From contig NZ_LOKZ01000005.1 in NCBI RefSeq assembly GCF_002211365.1, positions 62,001 to 126,000 on the forward strand: a stretch of DNA of 64,000 nt. Direction: 5' to 3'. Both the position numbers and the translations under genes were made by a program. Numbering within the stretch: position 1 is the first letter of the stretch; every line of letters starts with the position of its first letter. Below are positions 27,349 through 35,495 of this stretch, piece after piece. This DNA is from Rhizobium sp. R711. Its GTDB lineage: Bacteria > Pseudomonadota > Alphaproteobacteria > Rhizobiales > Rhizobiaceae. The notes beneath the pieces are model-generated. The model did not search any database. It had not been told where the DNA came from and saw only the letters and a list, made by a program, of their open reading frames with translations.

Positions 27349-28506
27349 TCAGGCAGCCTGCTCACCCGTCGACGCTTCGACGCGATCCCGGCCGCGACGC
27401 TTGGAGGCATACAGCGCCTCGTCCGCCTTCCCCAGAAGCTGCTCGAAATCGTTCTCGCGGGAAGTGGCGACGCCGATACTGAGGGTCGGGAAGACCGCGA
27501 GCCCCGGCACCTGCCCAACGGCAAATGAGAACGCCAGCCTTATGCTTTCGGCGGCCTGCACCGCCTCGGCATCGGCCATGTCCTTCAGAACGGCCACGAA
27601 CTCGTCACCGCCCTGGCGGGACAGCAGATCGCTGGGCCGCAGGACGCTCTGCGCCACGCGGGCGAAGAGCCGCAATATGTCGTCGCCCACCACGTGGCCG
27701 TGCTGATCATTCAACTGCTTGAAATTGTCGATATCGATGGCGAGCAACGCAAGCGACTGCGGCCGCTTGAATGGCAGGTGCTGGGCCAGGCCGCTCCGAT
27801 TGAGCGCGCCGGTCAGCGGATCGCGATGCGCCAGATCGATGAGCTTGCCGCTGTTGCGCTCGGCCGCCATCAACACAATCACGACGCTGCGTAGAGCGAA
27901 GAAGACCACCGCCGTGGCACCCATCCAGCCATGAACAACACTATCGCCGAAGGCGCCCGGTCCGGCGATCTGGCCTGATACCGCAAGCAGGCTGCGGGCC
28001 AGGAAGATCGCCGCGGTAGGCGCATAGAGCCAGGCAAGCAGCCCGGCCGAGAACAGCTTCTCGCGCCGGTGAATGGCGGCGCCTTCCCGCAGGATCGCAA
28101 GATCACAGAGGCAGCATACGATTGAAACATAGAAGATGCGGGCTGATACCGTGGCAGGATCGACCGTGAAAAGCAGAACGGGCAAGCTGACGCCGGCAAT
28201 GGCAAGCGCGCAGTAGCGTTTGTCGACAGGCCGCTCCGCAAAGACGCGAACGGAAAAGAATGTAAGGAGGTAGCCGGCGATCGTCACGACGTTGCCAACG
28301 TCAAGGGAGACGAAGGGGGGAACGAGATTCCGCAGCGAAACGCACAAGGAACCGATGCCGATCAGCAGATTGCTGATGCCCCACCATGCCGGCCAGCGTC
28401 CAAAGCGGCCCGTCGAATATGCCGCGAGATGCACGCTGCCGAGGACGAGGCATGTCATGGCCGAAACGACATAGATCGTTCTCAGGTCCAGCATCATTTC
28501 CAGCAC
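27349..28506 (-). CDS. Membrane diguanylate cyclase (GGDEF)
   Basis: 385 residues. Seven to eight membrane helices fill about residues 1-215, followed by a GGDEF domain (about 225-375). Active signature QGGDEF is intact, the substrate-binding LAIDIDNFKQLNDQHGH is present, and RPSD precedes GGDEF by five residues, the inhibitory I-site RxxD. So this should be an active c-di-GMP synthase with product feedback, reading a signal through its membrane domain. No EAL domain. It stands alone, convergent with the WD40 gene. Confidence 0.92.
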   Translation of the reverse strand: MLEMMLDLRTIYVVSAMTCLVLGSVHLAAYSTGRFGRWPAWWGISNLLIGIGSLCVSLRNLVPPFVSLDVGNVVTIAGYLLTFFSVRVFAERPVDKRYCALAIAGVSLPVLLFTVDPATVSARIFYVSIVCCLCDLAILREGAAIHRREKLFSAGLLAWLYAPTAAIFLARSLLAVSGQIAGPGAFGDSVVHGWMGATAVVFFALRSVVIVLMAAERNSGKLIDLAHRDPLTGALNRSGLAQHLPFKRPQSLALLAIDIDNFKQLNDQHGHVVGDDILRLFARVAQSVLRPSDLLSRQGGDEFVAVLKDMADAEAVQAAESIRLAFSFAVGQVPGLAVFPTLSIGVATSRENDFEQLLGKADEALYASKRRGRDRVEASTGEQAA

Positions 28507-29155
28507 TCTCCAACCAAGGGCCGGAGCACCTTATAGCAGCGCTGTTGAATTTTGATTTTACAGCTCGCTCGTTTTTTAACGATGTACGAAATCGATTCGT
28601 CCGGCCGCCGTCTTGCCGCCGCGCTGCCAGCCCAAGGCGCCGCGCGAAGCGGTGCTTCGTGACGTTTTCTCTCGATGGGAGCGGGCAGGCGATTGGGTAG
28701 TGGAGTAGGATGTCAGGCTGCATCGCCTGCCCGATCGCGTCAGGCTTGTCGGCGTTTTGAGATCGGCAGGAGCGTCTCCCGACCCCAATTTCCCGATAGA
28801 TCATCAACCCTGACGGCATCCGACCTAGCCCTGGCAACCGTCATCGAGCGCCGAAACATGAACGGAAGGCGGACCGGTTCATGAACCGGCTCCCTGCCCG
28901 ATGACGAGGAGATCATAGGGCGACCTCACGCCAGTGAGGAAAACTCCTGCCCAAACTTTCATTTATATGATTGAAATAATTGCATATTCACGAGAACAAA
29001 CCAGGAATTTCGTCCTCTTCGGGGCGAAACTCAGGTGTTGCTAAAATATCATTAATTTTTGCTCTCACAGTTTTTTGTTCATCTGGCGTTCAGAAAACTC
29101 TTTGGAAAGCCACTTTTTGAGCCCACATTGAACTCCTGAGAATAGGAGTGCGTGA
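28507..29155. other. 649-base intergenic region, AT-rich in its second half
   Basis: No convincing larger gene. From about 28950 to 29110 the sequence becomes clearly AT-rich (runs such as ATTAATTTTTGC and TTTTTTG), unlike the surrounding coding DNA. A 16-base palindrome CCGGTTCATGAACCGG lies at about 28874-28889. The AT-rich part probably holds the promoter of the small ORF at 29156; a small RNA cannot be excluded. Confidence 0.4.
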
Positions 29156-29290
29156 ATGATTCTAAGGGCCACTGCCGCAGCGACTATATTCGCGGTTTAT
29201 GCTTTCACGATGTTCTTCATCGCCGCTATACCTGAAAATGTCGTTCAGACTGCCGGAACTCAATTGGTCGACAAAAGCGTCGTCAAATAA
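29156..29290 (+). CDS. Small membrane peptide (44 residues)
   Basis: ATG at 29156 follows AATAGGAG with 8-base spacing, an excellent ribosome-binding site. The peptide starts MILRATAAATIFAVYAFTMF and continues FIAAIP, one membrane helix (about 5-24), then a polar tail ending VDKSVVK. Length and layout fit a single-pass inner-membrane or signal-anchored small protein. It is easily missed by gene finders. I do not recognise the family, and no neighbour hints at the function: it is isolated between a long AT-rich leader and a convergent acetyltransferase gene. Confidence 0.6.
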   Translation: MILRATAAATIFAVYAFTMFFIAAIPENVVQTAGTQLVDKSVVK

Positions 29291-29387
29291 TTGAAGCCTG
29301 AGGGGGCAAGCAGTCATAAAAGTCTAGGCTAAACGTTCGTCCGGTCTTCCGGCGCCTTCTAGGCTTGATTTCCGAAAAACGGAAAAA

Positions 29388-29417
29388 CAAAAGGCCCCTC
29401 CCCGTCGGGGAGAGGCC
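29388..29417 (-). terminator. Terminator of the acetyltransferase gene
   Basis: Stem AGGCC-CTCCCC/GGGGAG-GGCCT with a 3-base loop, followed on the minus strand by TTTTGTTTTT. A second small hairpin TTTCCG/CGGAAA lies beyond it. Confidence 0.8.
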
Positions 29418-29424
29418 TCGCCGA

Positions 29425-30015
29425 TCACGCCGCCCTGCGGATCGGGGCACTTGCCAGCATTCGTCCCGAGGGCACGATCATGCCGGCCGCGCCGTCAAGC
29501 CAGCCTTCAATGAGTTCCAGCGCCAGGAAGCGCGAGCGTTCGAAAGGACCCGGCATGACAAGATGCTGAGCCTTCTCGGCGAAAAAGCCGAAACGCTCAT
29601 AGTAAGGGGCATCGCCGACAAGCAGGATGGCGCCGTGCCCGCGGTTCTTGGCCTCCAGAATGGCGGCGCGCATCAGCGCTGAACCCACGCCCTTACCCTC
29701 GAAGCTGCAATCGACCGCCAGCGGACCAAGCAGCAGCGCGTTGATCGGCGTGCCTTCGGCGTTAACGCCGGCCTCGACGTTCCAAAGGCGCACAGTGCCG
29801 ATGACATGGCCGTCACGATCGCGCGCAACCAGCGCCAGGCCCTCTGCCGGAACACGGCCACGGCGAATCTTTTCAGACGACTTCTTGCGGCGGTTCGGCC
29901 CCATGGCGCGATCGAGCAGATTTTCGCGAGCCACGACGTCGCCGGGGTTCTCGGTGTCAATGGTGAAGACAGAAGGCGCAAAATATGCGCGGACAGAATC
30001 AAGAACAGCGGCCAT
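29425..30015 (-). CDS. GNAT-family N-acetyltransferase
   Basis: 196 residues. Acetyl-CoA-binding motif A is ALLLGPLAVDCSFEGKGVGSALMRAAI (about 93-119), with the Q/RxxGxG/A loop seen as EGKGVG, followed by GAILLVGDAPYYERFGF, typical of the YhbS-like subgroup. The N terminus carries DRAMGPNRRKKSSEKIRRGR, a conserved basic stretch in this subgroup. The acetyl acceptor, amino acid or protein, is unknown. ATG 30015 has a GGGAGG site. Confidence 0.88.
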   Translation of the reverse strand: MAAVLDSVRAYFAPSVFTIDTENPGDVVARENLLDRAMGPNRRKKSSEKIRRGRVPAEGLALVARDRDGHVIGTVRLWNVEAGVNAEGTPINALLLGPLAVDCSFEGKGVGSALMRAAILEAKNRGHGAILLVGDAPYYERFGFFAEKAQHLVMPGPFERSRFLALELIEGWLDGAAGMIVPSGRMLASAPIRRAA

Positions 30016-30103
30016 TTTGGCCTCCCGTACCCAAAACCGTTATAAGCGGCGATTGATATGAATTGTGAAGGTGCCGCCCCGGCTGGCTACGGGGCTGGCA
30101 ATC

Positions 30104-31237
30104 TTAGATAACGTAGGCCTTCAGCGGCTCGAAGCCGTTGAACGCCACCGCCGAATAGGTGGTCGTGTAGGCGCCGGTGCCTTCGATCAGGATCTCGTCG
30201 CCGATCGAAAGGGTAAGCGGCAGCGGATAGAGATTCTTTTCATACAGCACGTCTGCCGAGTCGCAGGTCGGGCCGGCAATCACGCAGGGCTCCATTTCGT
30301 CGCCGTCGCGCTCCGTGCGGATCGGGTAACGAATGGCTTCATCCATCGTTTCAGCGAGACCGCCGAACTTGCCGATGTCGAGGAACACCCAGCGAGCGGC
30401 ATCGTTGTCCGACTTCTTCGAAATCAGCACGACTTCCGTCTTGATGACGCCGGCGTTGCCGACCATGCCGCGGCCCGGCTCGATGATCGTCTTCGGCAGG
30501 TTGTTGCCGAAGTGATCACGAAGGCTCTGGTAGATCGCACGGCCGTAAGCTTCCGCCGACGGAACGTCGCGCAGGTACTTGGTCGGGAAGCCTCCGCCCA
30601 TATTGACCATCTGCAGATGGATGCCCTGCTTGGCCAGCTGTACGAAGACGCGCTTGGCATCGGCGAGAGCCGAGTCCCAGGCATCGACCTTGGTCATCTG
30701 CGAACCGACGTGGAACGATACGCCGTAGGATTCGAGGCCGAGCTGGTGCGCGTAGACGAGAACGTCGACGGCCATCTGCGGAACGCAGCCGAACTTACGC
30801 GACAGCGGCCATTCGGCGCCTTCGCCATCCGTCAGAACGCGGCAGAATACGCGGGCGCCGGGAGCGGCACGCGAGATCTTCTCGACTTCCTCGTGGCTGT
30901 CGACCGCGAAAAGGCTGACGCCGAGCGCATGCGCGCGGGCAACGTCGCGTTCCTTCTTGATCGTGTTGCCGTAGGAGATACGGGCAGCTGTCGCACCGGC
31001 GTTGAGCGCCATTTCGATTTCAGCGACAGACGCGCAATCGAAGTTGGAGCCCATGTTGGCGAGCAGCTTCAGGACCTCGGGAGCCGGGTTTGCCTTGACG
31101 GCGTAATAGATCGCGCTGTCCGGCATCGCATGCCGGAAGGCGTTGAAATTATCGCGCACGACGTCGAGGTCGACCACGAGGCAGGGACCGTCGGGACGTC
31201 GGGTTGCGAGAAAGTCGCGGATGCGCTGGGTGGTCAT
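30104..31237 (-). CDS. Ornithine decarboxylase, type III (PLP-dependent)
   Basis: 377 residues. Alanine-racemase-fold decarboxylase that makes putrescine from ornithine (some members also take lysine to cadaverine). The PLP lysine is in IYYAVKANPAPEVLKLL, glycine-rich phosphate loop in NMGGGFPTKYL, catalytic Cys in GPTCDSADVLYE, and the C-terminal FNGFEP ending. ATG 31237 follows GGAAGAGGGAA. The upstream frame stays open 35 codons further but lacks a family-like N terminus. It is preceded by a leader of nearly 500 bases, with a LysR-type gene divergent beyond it, so both transcriptional and RNA-level control are likely. Confidence 0.94.
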   Translation of the reverse strand: MTTQRIRDFLATRRPDGPCLVVDLDVVRDNFNAFRHAMPDSAIYYAVKANPAPEVLKLLANMGSNFDCASVAEIEMALNAGATAARISYGNTIKKERDVARAHALGVSLFAVDSHEEVEKISRAAPGARVFCRVLTDGEGAEWPLSRKFGCVPQMAVDVLVYAHQLGLESYGVSFHVGSQMTKVDAWDSALADAKRVFVQLAKQGIHLQMVNMGGGFPTKYLRDVPSAEAYGRAIYQSLRDHFGNNLPKTIIEPGRGMVGNAGVIKTEVVLISKKSDNDAARWVFLDIGKFGGLAETMDEAIRYPIRTERDGDEMEPCVIAGPTCDSADVLYEKNLYPLPLTLSIGDEILIEGTGAYTTTYSAVAFNGFEPLKAYVI

Positions 31238-31712
31238 ATCGATTCCCTCTTCCAATTCCAGAGCTCCGGGAAAACCGGAGGACAAAGGGCAATCAATCGC
31301 CCGCATAGGAACCAGCCGGTGGAGACCCCGGAACCTTAGCAAGCGCTTGATAGCGCGAATGATGAATCAACGCCGCGAAAGCGACATGGATCCGGCTTTG
31401 TCTGCCATGGATTGGAGGGGGATTCCCAACCGCACTTCCGGCAATGAAGGTGTGCCTCTTCAGTAACCCCCGCTGATGGAAAGCAGGGAGAGAACAAAAA
31501 GGCCCGCACCGTCGTTGCTTCAGGCGTCCTCGCATTTTCCGGTTGGCCGGAATAGCGACTGGAGGGGTTAATTCCAGGTACCTTACCGATTTCCTCACCA
31601 ATTCGAGGGTTCGGCGGACACCCATGGGCACGTGCGACTTTGGGCTGATCACGAGATAGGAATATTCGCCGTCATAATCAAGCGGTTTTTCGCATCTCCC
31701 GGCAGAAAATAT
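31238..31712 (-). ncRNA. Structured leader of the ornithine decarboxylase gene (candidate speF motif)
   Basis: A 475-base gene-free leader. Near the start codon are hairpins CTCCGG/CCGGAG (31264-31280), GGGC/GCCC (31287-31302) and GCGC/GCGC (about 31343-31356), and a T run after GGGCC (about 31494-31503). Alphaproteobacterial ornithine decarboxylase genes are known to carry an RNA element named speF; position and length fit, but I could not compare it with the family model. Two Arg-rich frames run through it (from 31652 and 31535), one with AGG codons, which could act as leader peptides. Confidence 0.5.
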
Positions 31713-31739
31713 TTGAACAATACACCGCAATTTGTTCAA
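31713..31739. promoter_or_regulatory. Candidate LysR-type operator
   Basis: TTGAACAA (31713-31720) and TTGTTCAA (31732-31739) form a perfect 8-bp inverted repeat with an 11-base spacer, the T-N11-A form of LysR-type sites. It lies 66 bases before the LysR start and at the far end of the ornithine decarboxylase leader. Confidence 0.6.
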
Positions 31740-31805
31740 CGTGGCGAAACGGCCCGCAACCGACTGATTTGAAATGCGGTTCGGCGCTTTTTTTGGGAGG
31801 TCATC

Positions 31806-32699
31806 ATGGACACACTCACCCGCATCCGCGCCTTCATCGATGTCGTTGAAGCGGAAGGCTTTTCGGCCGCGGCGCGGCGCACTGGCCGTTCCAAGGCGCT
31901 GCTTTCCAAATATGTACGCGAATTGGAGGACGAACTCGGCGCTCTGCTGCTCAATCGGACGACCCGCCAATTCTCCATGACCGAGGCCGGCCATACCTAC
32001 TATCGCACCGCCTCCGATATCCTGAAGGAGATCGACAACCTCGCCGATCTCGTGCGCGAGAATAACGCGCAATTGAAGGGACGGCTGAAGATTTCGGTGC
32101 CACGCACCTTTGTCGATGCCGATGTCGGCCAGTCCCTGATCGATTTCGCCAGGGAGAACCCCGATCTCGCGCTCGAGATCGCCGCGGATGACCGATTCGT
32201 CGACCTCATCGAGGAAGGCTTCGACGTTGCCATCCGCGTGACCAAGCTCGAGGACTCCGGTATGATCGCCCGCAAGATCTCGGATTTCCGCGTCCATCTT
32301 TGCGCAACGCCCGACTTCGTGGAGCGCCATCCTGATCTCGCCCATCCGTCGGACCTGTCGAACATCCCCTTCATCGTCGACACCAATTCCCGCAGCCAGG
32401 GCAGCATCCGCTTCTACAATCCGGACAACACCTCATTCGCCGTTGCCGTCACTGGCCCCATGGAGGTCAACAGCCCGCATGCAACGCTGCGTGCGGCACT
32501 TGCCGGCATCGGCGTTGCGCTGATACCCGATTTCATCGCCCGCAAGCCGATCGAGAGCGGCGAACTGGTGACGCTGTTTAACGATTACATTCCGACCGAT
32601 CGCGGCATCTATGCTGTCTACCCGCACCGGCGCTATCTGCCGGCCAAGGTGCGCATCTTCGTCGACTATCTTCACAATTGGTTCAAGAAGCATTCCTGA
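31806..32699 (+). CDS. LysR-family transcriptional regulator
   Basis: 297 residues. N-terminal helix-turn-helix: TLTRIRAFIDVVEAEGFSAAARRTGRSKALLSKYVRELEDELGALLLNRTTRQ (about 3-56), followed by the usual substrate domain with LKGRLKISVPRTFVDADVGQSL. GGGAGG sits five bases before the ATG. It is divergent from the ornithine decarboxylase gene with an inverted repeat between, so it is a candidate regulator of that gene or of itself. The ligand is unknown. Confidence 0.93.
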   Translation: MDTLTRIRAFIDVVEAEGFSAAARRTGRSKALLSKYVRELEDELGALLLNRTTRQFSMTEAGHTYYRTASDILKEIDNLADLVRENNAQLKGRLKISVPRTFVDADVGQSLIDFARENPDLALEIAADDRFVDLIEEGFDVAIRVTKLEDSGMIARKISDFRVHLCATPDFVERHPDLAHPSDLSNIPFIVDTNSRSQGSIRFYNPDNTSFAVAVTGPMEVNSPHATLRAALAGIGVALIPDFIARKPIESGELVTLFNDYIPTDRGIYAVYPHRRYLPAKVRIFVDYLHNWFKKHS

Positions 32700-32786
32700 C
32701 CGCTTGCCTTGGGGGACCGGTCCCAATTCCGTCCCATTTACTGGCAAGGAATCAAATGAATTTGGGATCCCGCAATAAGAGCACGC

Positions 32787-33428
32787 ATGAAGAAATCGAC
32801 ATTCCTGATGGCGTCGTTCCTGTCGCTTCTGCCAGCCGCCGCCTTTGCGCATCCGCATGTATTCGTTGAGGCAAGGCTCGAGGTGGTCGCCGACGATGAC
32901 GGCAATGTTGCCGAACTGCGGAACGTCTGGCGTTTCGACGAGGTCTTCTCGTCATCCGTCGTGATGGATTTCGACAAGAATACCGACCTGAAGCTCGATC
33001 CGAACGAACTGGCCGAGGTCGGCAAGACCGTGCGGGATTCGCTCGTCGACTACGACTACTACATGAACCTCACGATGAACGGTAAGAACATCAAGGTCGA
33101 GAAGCCCGATCTGATCCATGTCGACTACAAGCAGGGCCAGCTTCTAATGTTCTTCGCCGTCAAGCCGGCGGAAAAGATGCCGCTCAAGGGCCGCATGACC
33201 TTCGGCGTCTACGACCCGACGCTCTATACTTCGATCGATTTTCCGAGCGACAACGAACTGGTCCTTGTCGGAGAAGGCTTCAAAAGCTGCAAGCACCAGG
33301 TCGTCCGTCCCGATGCCGATCAGGTGATCGCCGAAAACAAGCAGTCCTTGACCGACGCCTTCTTCAACGACCCGACGGGGACGAACATGTCGAAGCTCTT
33401 CGCGACGCGGCTAGACGTATCATGCTGA
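32787..33428 (+). CDS. DUF1007 family periplasmic protein
   Basis: 213 residues with a Sec signal (MKKSTFLMASFLSLLPAAAFA). The mature N terminus HPHVFVEARLEVV carries the HPH metal-ligand pattern typical of DUF1007 (COG3683). Such proteins are periplasmic partners of NicO-type transporters, and the next gene is exactly such a transporter, overlapping by seven bases. They probably handle nickel, cobalt or zinc in the periplasm. Two Cys (SCKHQVV and LDVSC) may form a disulfide. Confidence 0.85.
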   Translation: MKKSTFLMASFLSLLPAAAFAHPHVFVEARLEVVADDDGNVAELRNVWRFDEVFSSSVVMDFDKNTDLKLDPNELAEVGKTVRDSLVDYDYYMNLTMNGKNIKVEKPDLIHVDYKQGQLLMFFAVKPAEKMPLKGRMTFGVYDPTLYTSIDFPSDNELVLVGEGFKSCKHQVVRPDADQVIAENKQSLTDAFFNDPTGTNMSKLFATRLDVSC

Positions 33429-34501
33429 AGCACGGGCTTCGGCCGATTGCGCTCGGTGTGGCGCTCATGCTCGTCGCGGGCATGGCCGCTGCGCACGCAC
33501 AGTCGCCGCTCGGCATCGGCACCTCAGAGCCGAGCTTCCAGCCGACGGGCGGGCCGCTTGCTCCCCTCCTCCTCTATGTGAACGCGCAACAGCAGGCTTT
33601 CTATCGCGCGCTGACAGGCGCGCTGCGCGCCATGCGGGAGGATTCCTGGCATCTCTGGACGCTGATCGGCCTATCCTTCGCCTACGGCGTCTTCCATGCC
33701 GCAGGCCCCGGACATGGCAAGGCCGTCATCTCCTCCTACATGATAGCCAATGAAATCGAGCTCCGGCGCGGCGTATCAATCTCTTTCGTCTCCGCCTTTC
33801 TCCAGGGAGTGGTCGCAATCGCACTGGTCGGCGGAGCATGGCTGGTGCTGCGCGGCACCGGAATAACGCTGACGGCAGCGACGCGGGCGATGGAGATTGC
33901 CAGCTTCATCATGGTCATCCTCTTCGGGTGCTGGCTGCTGTTTCGCAAGCTGCGAGCAATCATCCCAGGCATGCCACGCGGCGAAGTCATGGCAACCTCC
34001 TCGGGGCCTGTCAGCATGATGCTGGACTGGAAGGACAATGAGGAACAAAAGCAAGGCTCAGGCTACGCTTTCGGCGAAGCGGACGCACTCAAAGCTGGGC
34101 ACAAATTCATCGCGGGCATGGCCTGCGAAACCTGCGGCCAATCGCACATGCCCGATCCGTCCTTGCTCGGTGCAGAAAGGTTCAACATTCGCGAAGCCTG
34201 GTCCGCCATCATTGCCGTTGGCCTGCGCCCCTGCTCGGGCGCGTTGCTGGTGATGACCTTCTCGCTTCTGAACGGCCTCTATCTCGGCGGCGTCCTGTCG
34301 GTAATCGCGATGTCGTTCGGCACCGCCATAGCGGTCGCGATCCTGGCAACGCTCGCCGTCACTGCCAAGGGCACGGCCATGCGGCTCGCCGGCCGAGGCT
34401 CTGCCGCCTCGATCTGGATCGGGAATACGATCGAAATTCTGGGCGCCCTGCTGGTAATTGCCATGGGCGCGCTGCTGCTCGGCGCTTCGCTGCAGGGCTA
34501 G
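33422..34501 (+). CDS. NicO/RcnA-family nickel-cobalt transporter
   Basis: 359 residues, about seven membrane helices (one N-terminal, three in the middle, three at the end). GVFHAAGPGHGKAVISSYMIAN (about 84-105) and VGLRPCSGALLVMTFSLLNG (about 277-296) are the two family signatures with conserved His and Cys. The cytoplasmic loop contains MACETCGQSHMPDPSLLGAE, a CxxCxxxH metal ligand set rather than the His-rich loop of RcnA. Direction (import or efflux) is not predictable. Its ATG lies inside the end of the DUF1007 gene, so the two are translationally coupled. Confidence 0.87.
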   Translation: MLKHGLRPIALGVALMLVAGMAAAHAQSPLGIGTSEPSFQPTGGPLAPLLLYVNAQQQAFYRALTGALRAMREDSWHLWTLIGLSFAYGVFHAAGPGHGKAVISSYMIANEIELRRGVSISFVSAFLQGVVAIALVGGAWLVLRGTGITLTAATRAMEIASFIMVILFGCWLLFRKLRAIIPGMPRGEVMATSSGPVSMMLDWKDNEEQKQGSGYAFGEADALKAGHKFIAGMACETCGQSHMPDPSLLGAERFNIREAWSAIIAVGLRPCSGALLVMTFSLLNGLYLGGVLSVIAMSFGTAIAVAILATLAVTAKGTAMRLAGRGSAASIWIGNTIEILGALLVIAMGALLLGASLQG

Positions 34502-34517
34502 CCGACCGCCCGCTACG

Positions 34518-34733
34518 CTACTTGCCACGCCGGCGCTGATATCGCGCTCTCAGCCAAAAGACGACGAAAAAAGCGAGGATCAGGCAGGCGCCCACACCAG
34601 CCGCCAGATACGGCGAATAGCTGCCGAGTCCGAGAACGATGGTCGGCATGAAATAGAGCACAAGGCCGGCAGCCACGAGGATGATAGCCGCGGCGATCGC
34701 CTGCGAATGGCCTTCCGATTTCGGAGCCGTCAT
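34518..34733 (-). CDS. Small two-helix membrane protein
   Basis: 71 residues with two hydrophobic helices (about 10-30 and 39-62), a short N-terminal polar stretch and a basic end (RARYQRRRGK), so the C terminus is probably cytoplasmic by the positive-inside rule. No recognised family. Its ATG overlaps the end of the acetyltransferase gene (34730-34733), making the two an operon. Confidence 0.65.
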   Translation of the reverse strand: MTAPKSEGHSQAIAAAIILVAAGLVLYFMPTIVLGLGSYSPYLAAGVGACLILAFFVVFWLRARYQRRRGK

Positions 34734-35425
34734 GCGGCCGATTCCTTACTCAGCTCGGCGCGAATATCCTCAAGCCGGCGCTTCTGCTTGCCGTCCGCGT
34801 CAAAATTGCCGGGAGACAGCCAGGCCTCGAACGCCGCGTTCAGGACGGGCCATTCGGAATCGATCATCGAGAACCACGCCGTATCGCGGTTGCGACCCTT
34901 GGAGATCATGTGCTGGCGGAACACGCCTTCGAACGTGAAGCCGTAGCGTGCCGCCGTCGTCTTGCTCGCCTCGTTCAGATTGTCACATTTCCACTCATAG
35001 CGCCGGTATCCAAGCACCTCGAAAATATGCTTGGCCATAAGGTAGTGAGCTTCCGTGGAGAGCGGTGAGCGCTTCATGTCAGGACCGTGCGCAACGCCGC
35101 CCACTTCGATCACGCCGTTGGCCGGATCGGCCCGCATATAGTTCGCCATGCCGACGATCTTACCGGTGTTGTTGTCACGGAAGATATGGGTCAGCCAGCC
35201 CGACTTGGCGTAAACCGAATGAAGCCAGTTGGAGAAATCCTCGATGCCGGCGAAATCGGGCTGCGAGAAATAGCGCAGCAGAGGGTTGATCGCCACGCCG
35301 CCAAGTCCGTCCCACAACGCTTGCAGATGCTGCTCGCGTACATAAGGTTCGACGGTGACAAAACGGCCCTTGAGGGTTACCGGCTGTGGCGCCGGGCAGC
35401 CCTTGAAATTCGATAGATCGCGCAT
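34730..35425 (-). CDS. GNAT-family acetyltransferase, RimJ/RimL type
   Basis: 231 residues from ATG 35425, which has GGAGGAG upstream; an ATG eight codons earlier has no such site. The pattern PVTLKGRFVTVEPY at the start, GKIVGMANYMRADPANGVIEVGGV in the middle, then YLMAKHIFEVLGYRRYEWKCDNLNEASKTTAARYGFTFEGVFRQHMI is that of ribosomal-protein or aminoglycoside-type Acetyltransf_3 enzymes (COG1670). The acceptor is unknown. It is translationally coupled to the small membrane protein downstream. Confidence 0.88.
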   Translation of the reverse strand: MRDLSNFKGCPAPQPVTLKGRFVTVEPYVREQHLQALWDGLGGVAINPLLRYFSQPDFAGIEDFSNWLHSVYAKSGWLTHIFRDNNTGKIVGMANYMRADPANGVIEVGGVAHGPDMKRSPLSTEAHYLMAKHIFEVLGYRRYEWKCDNLNEASKTTAARYGFTFEGVFRQHMISKGRNRDTAWFSMIDSEWPVLNAAFEAWLSPGNFDADGKQKRRLEDIRAELSKESAA

Positions 35426-35495
35426 GCGCTCCTCCAGATAAGGAGACATGGCTTAGGCCAGCCGCCCGTGAAAGGCAACTGGCCGCTTGTTACCC

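Noticed and set aside
31293..32345. Open frame of 350 codons running from inside the LysR gene through the ornithine decarboxylase leader
   Set aside because: The upstream part is antisense to lysR. The leader part is noted as a possible short peptide only, not as a gene of this length.
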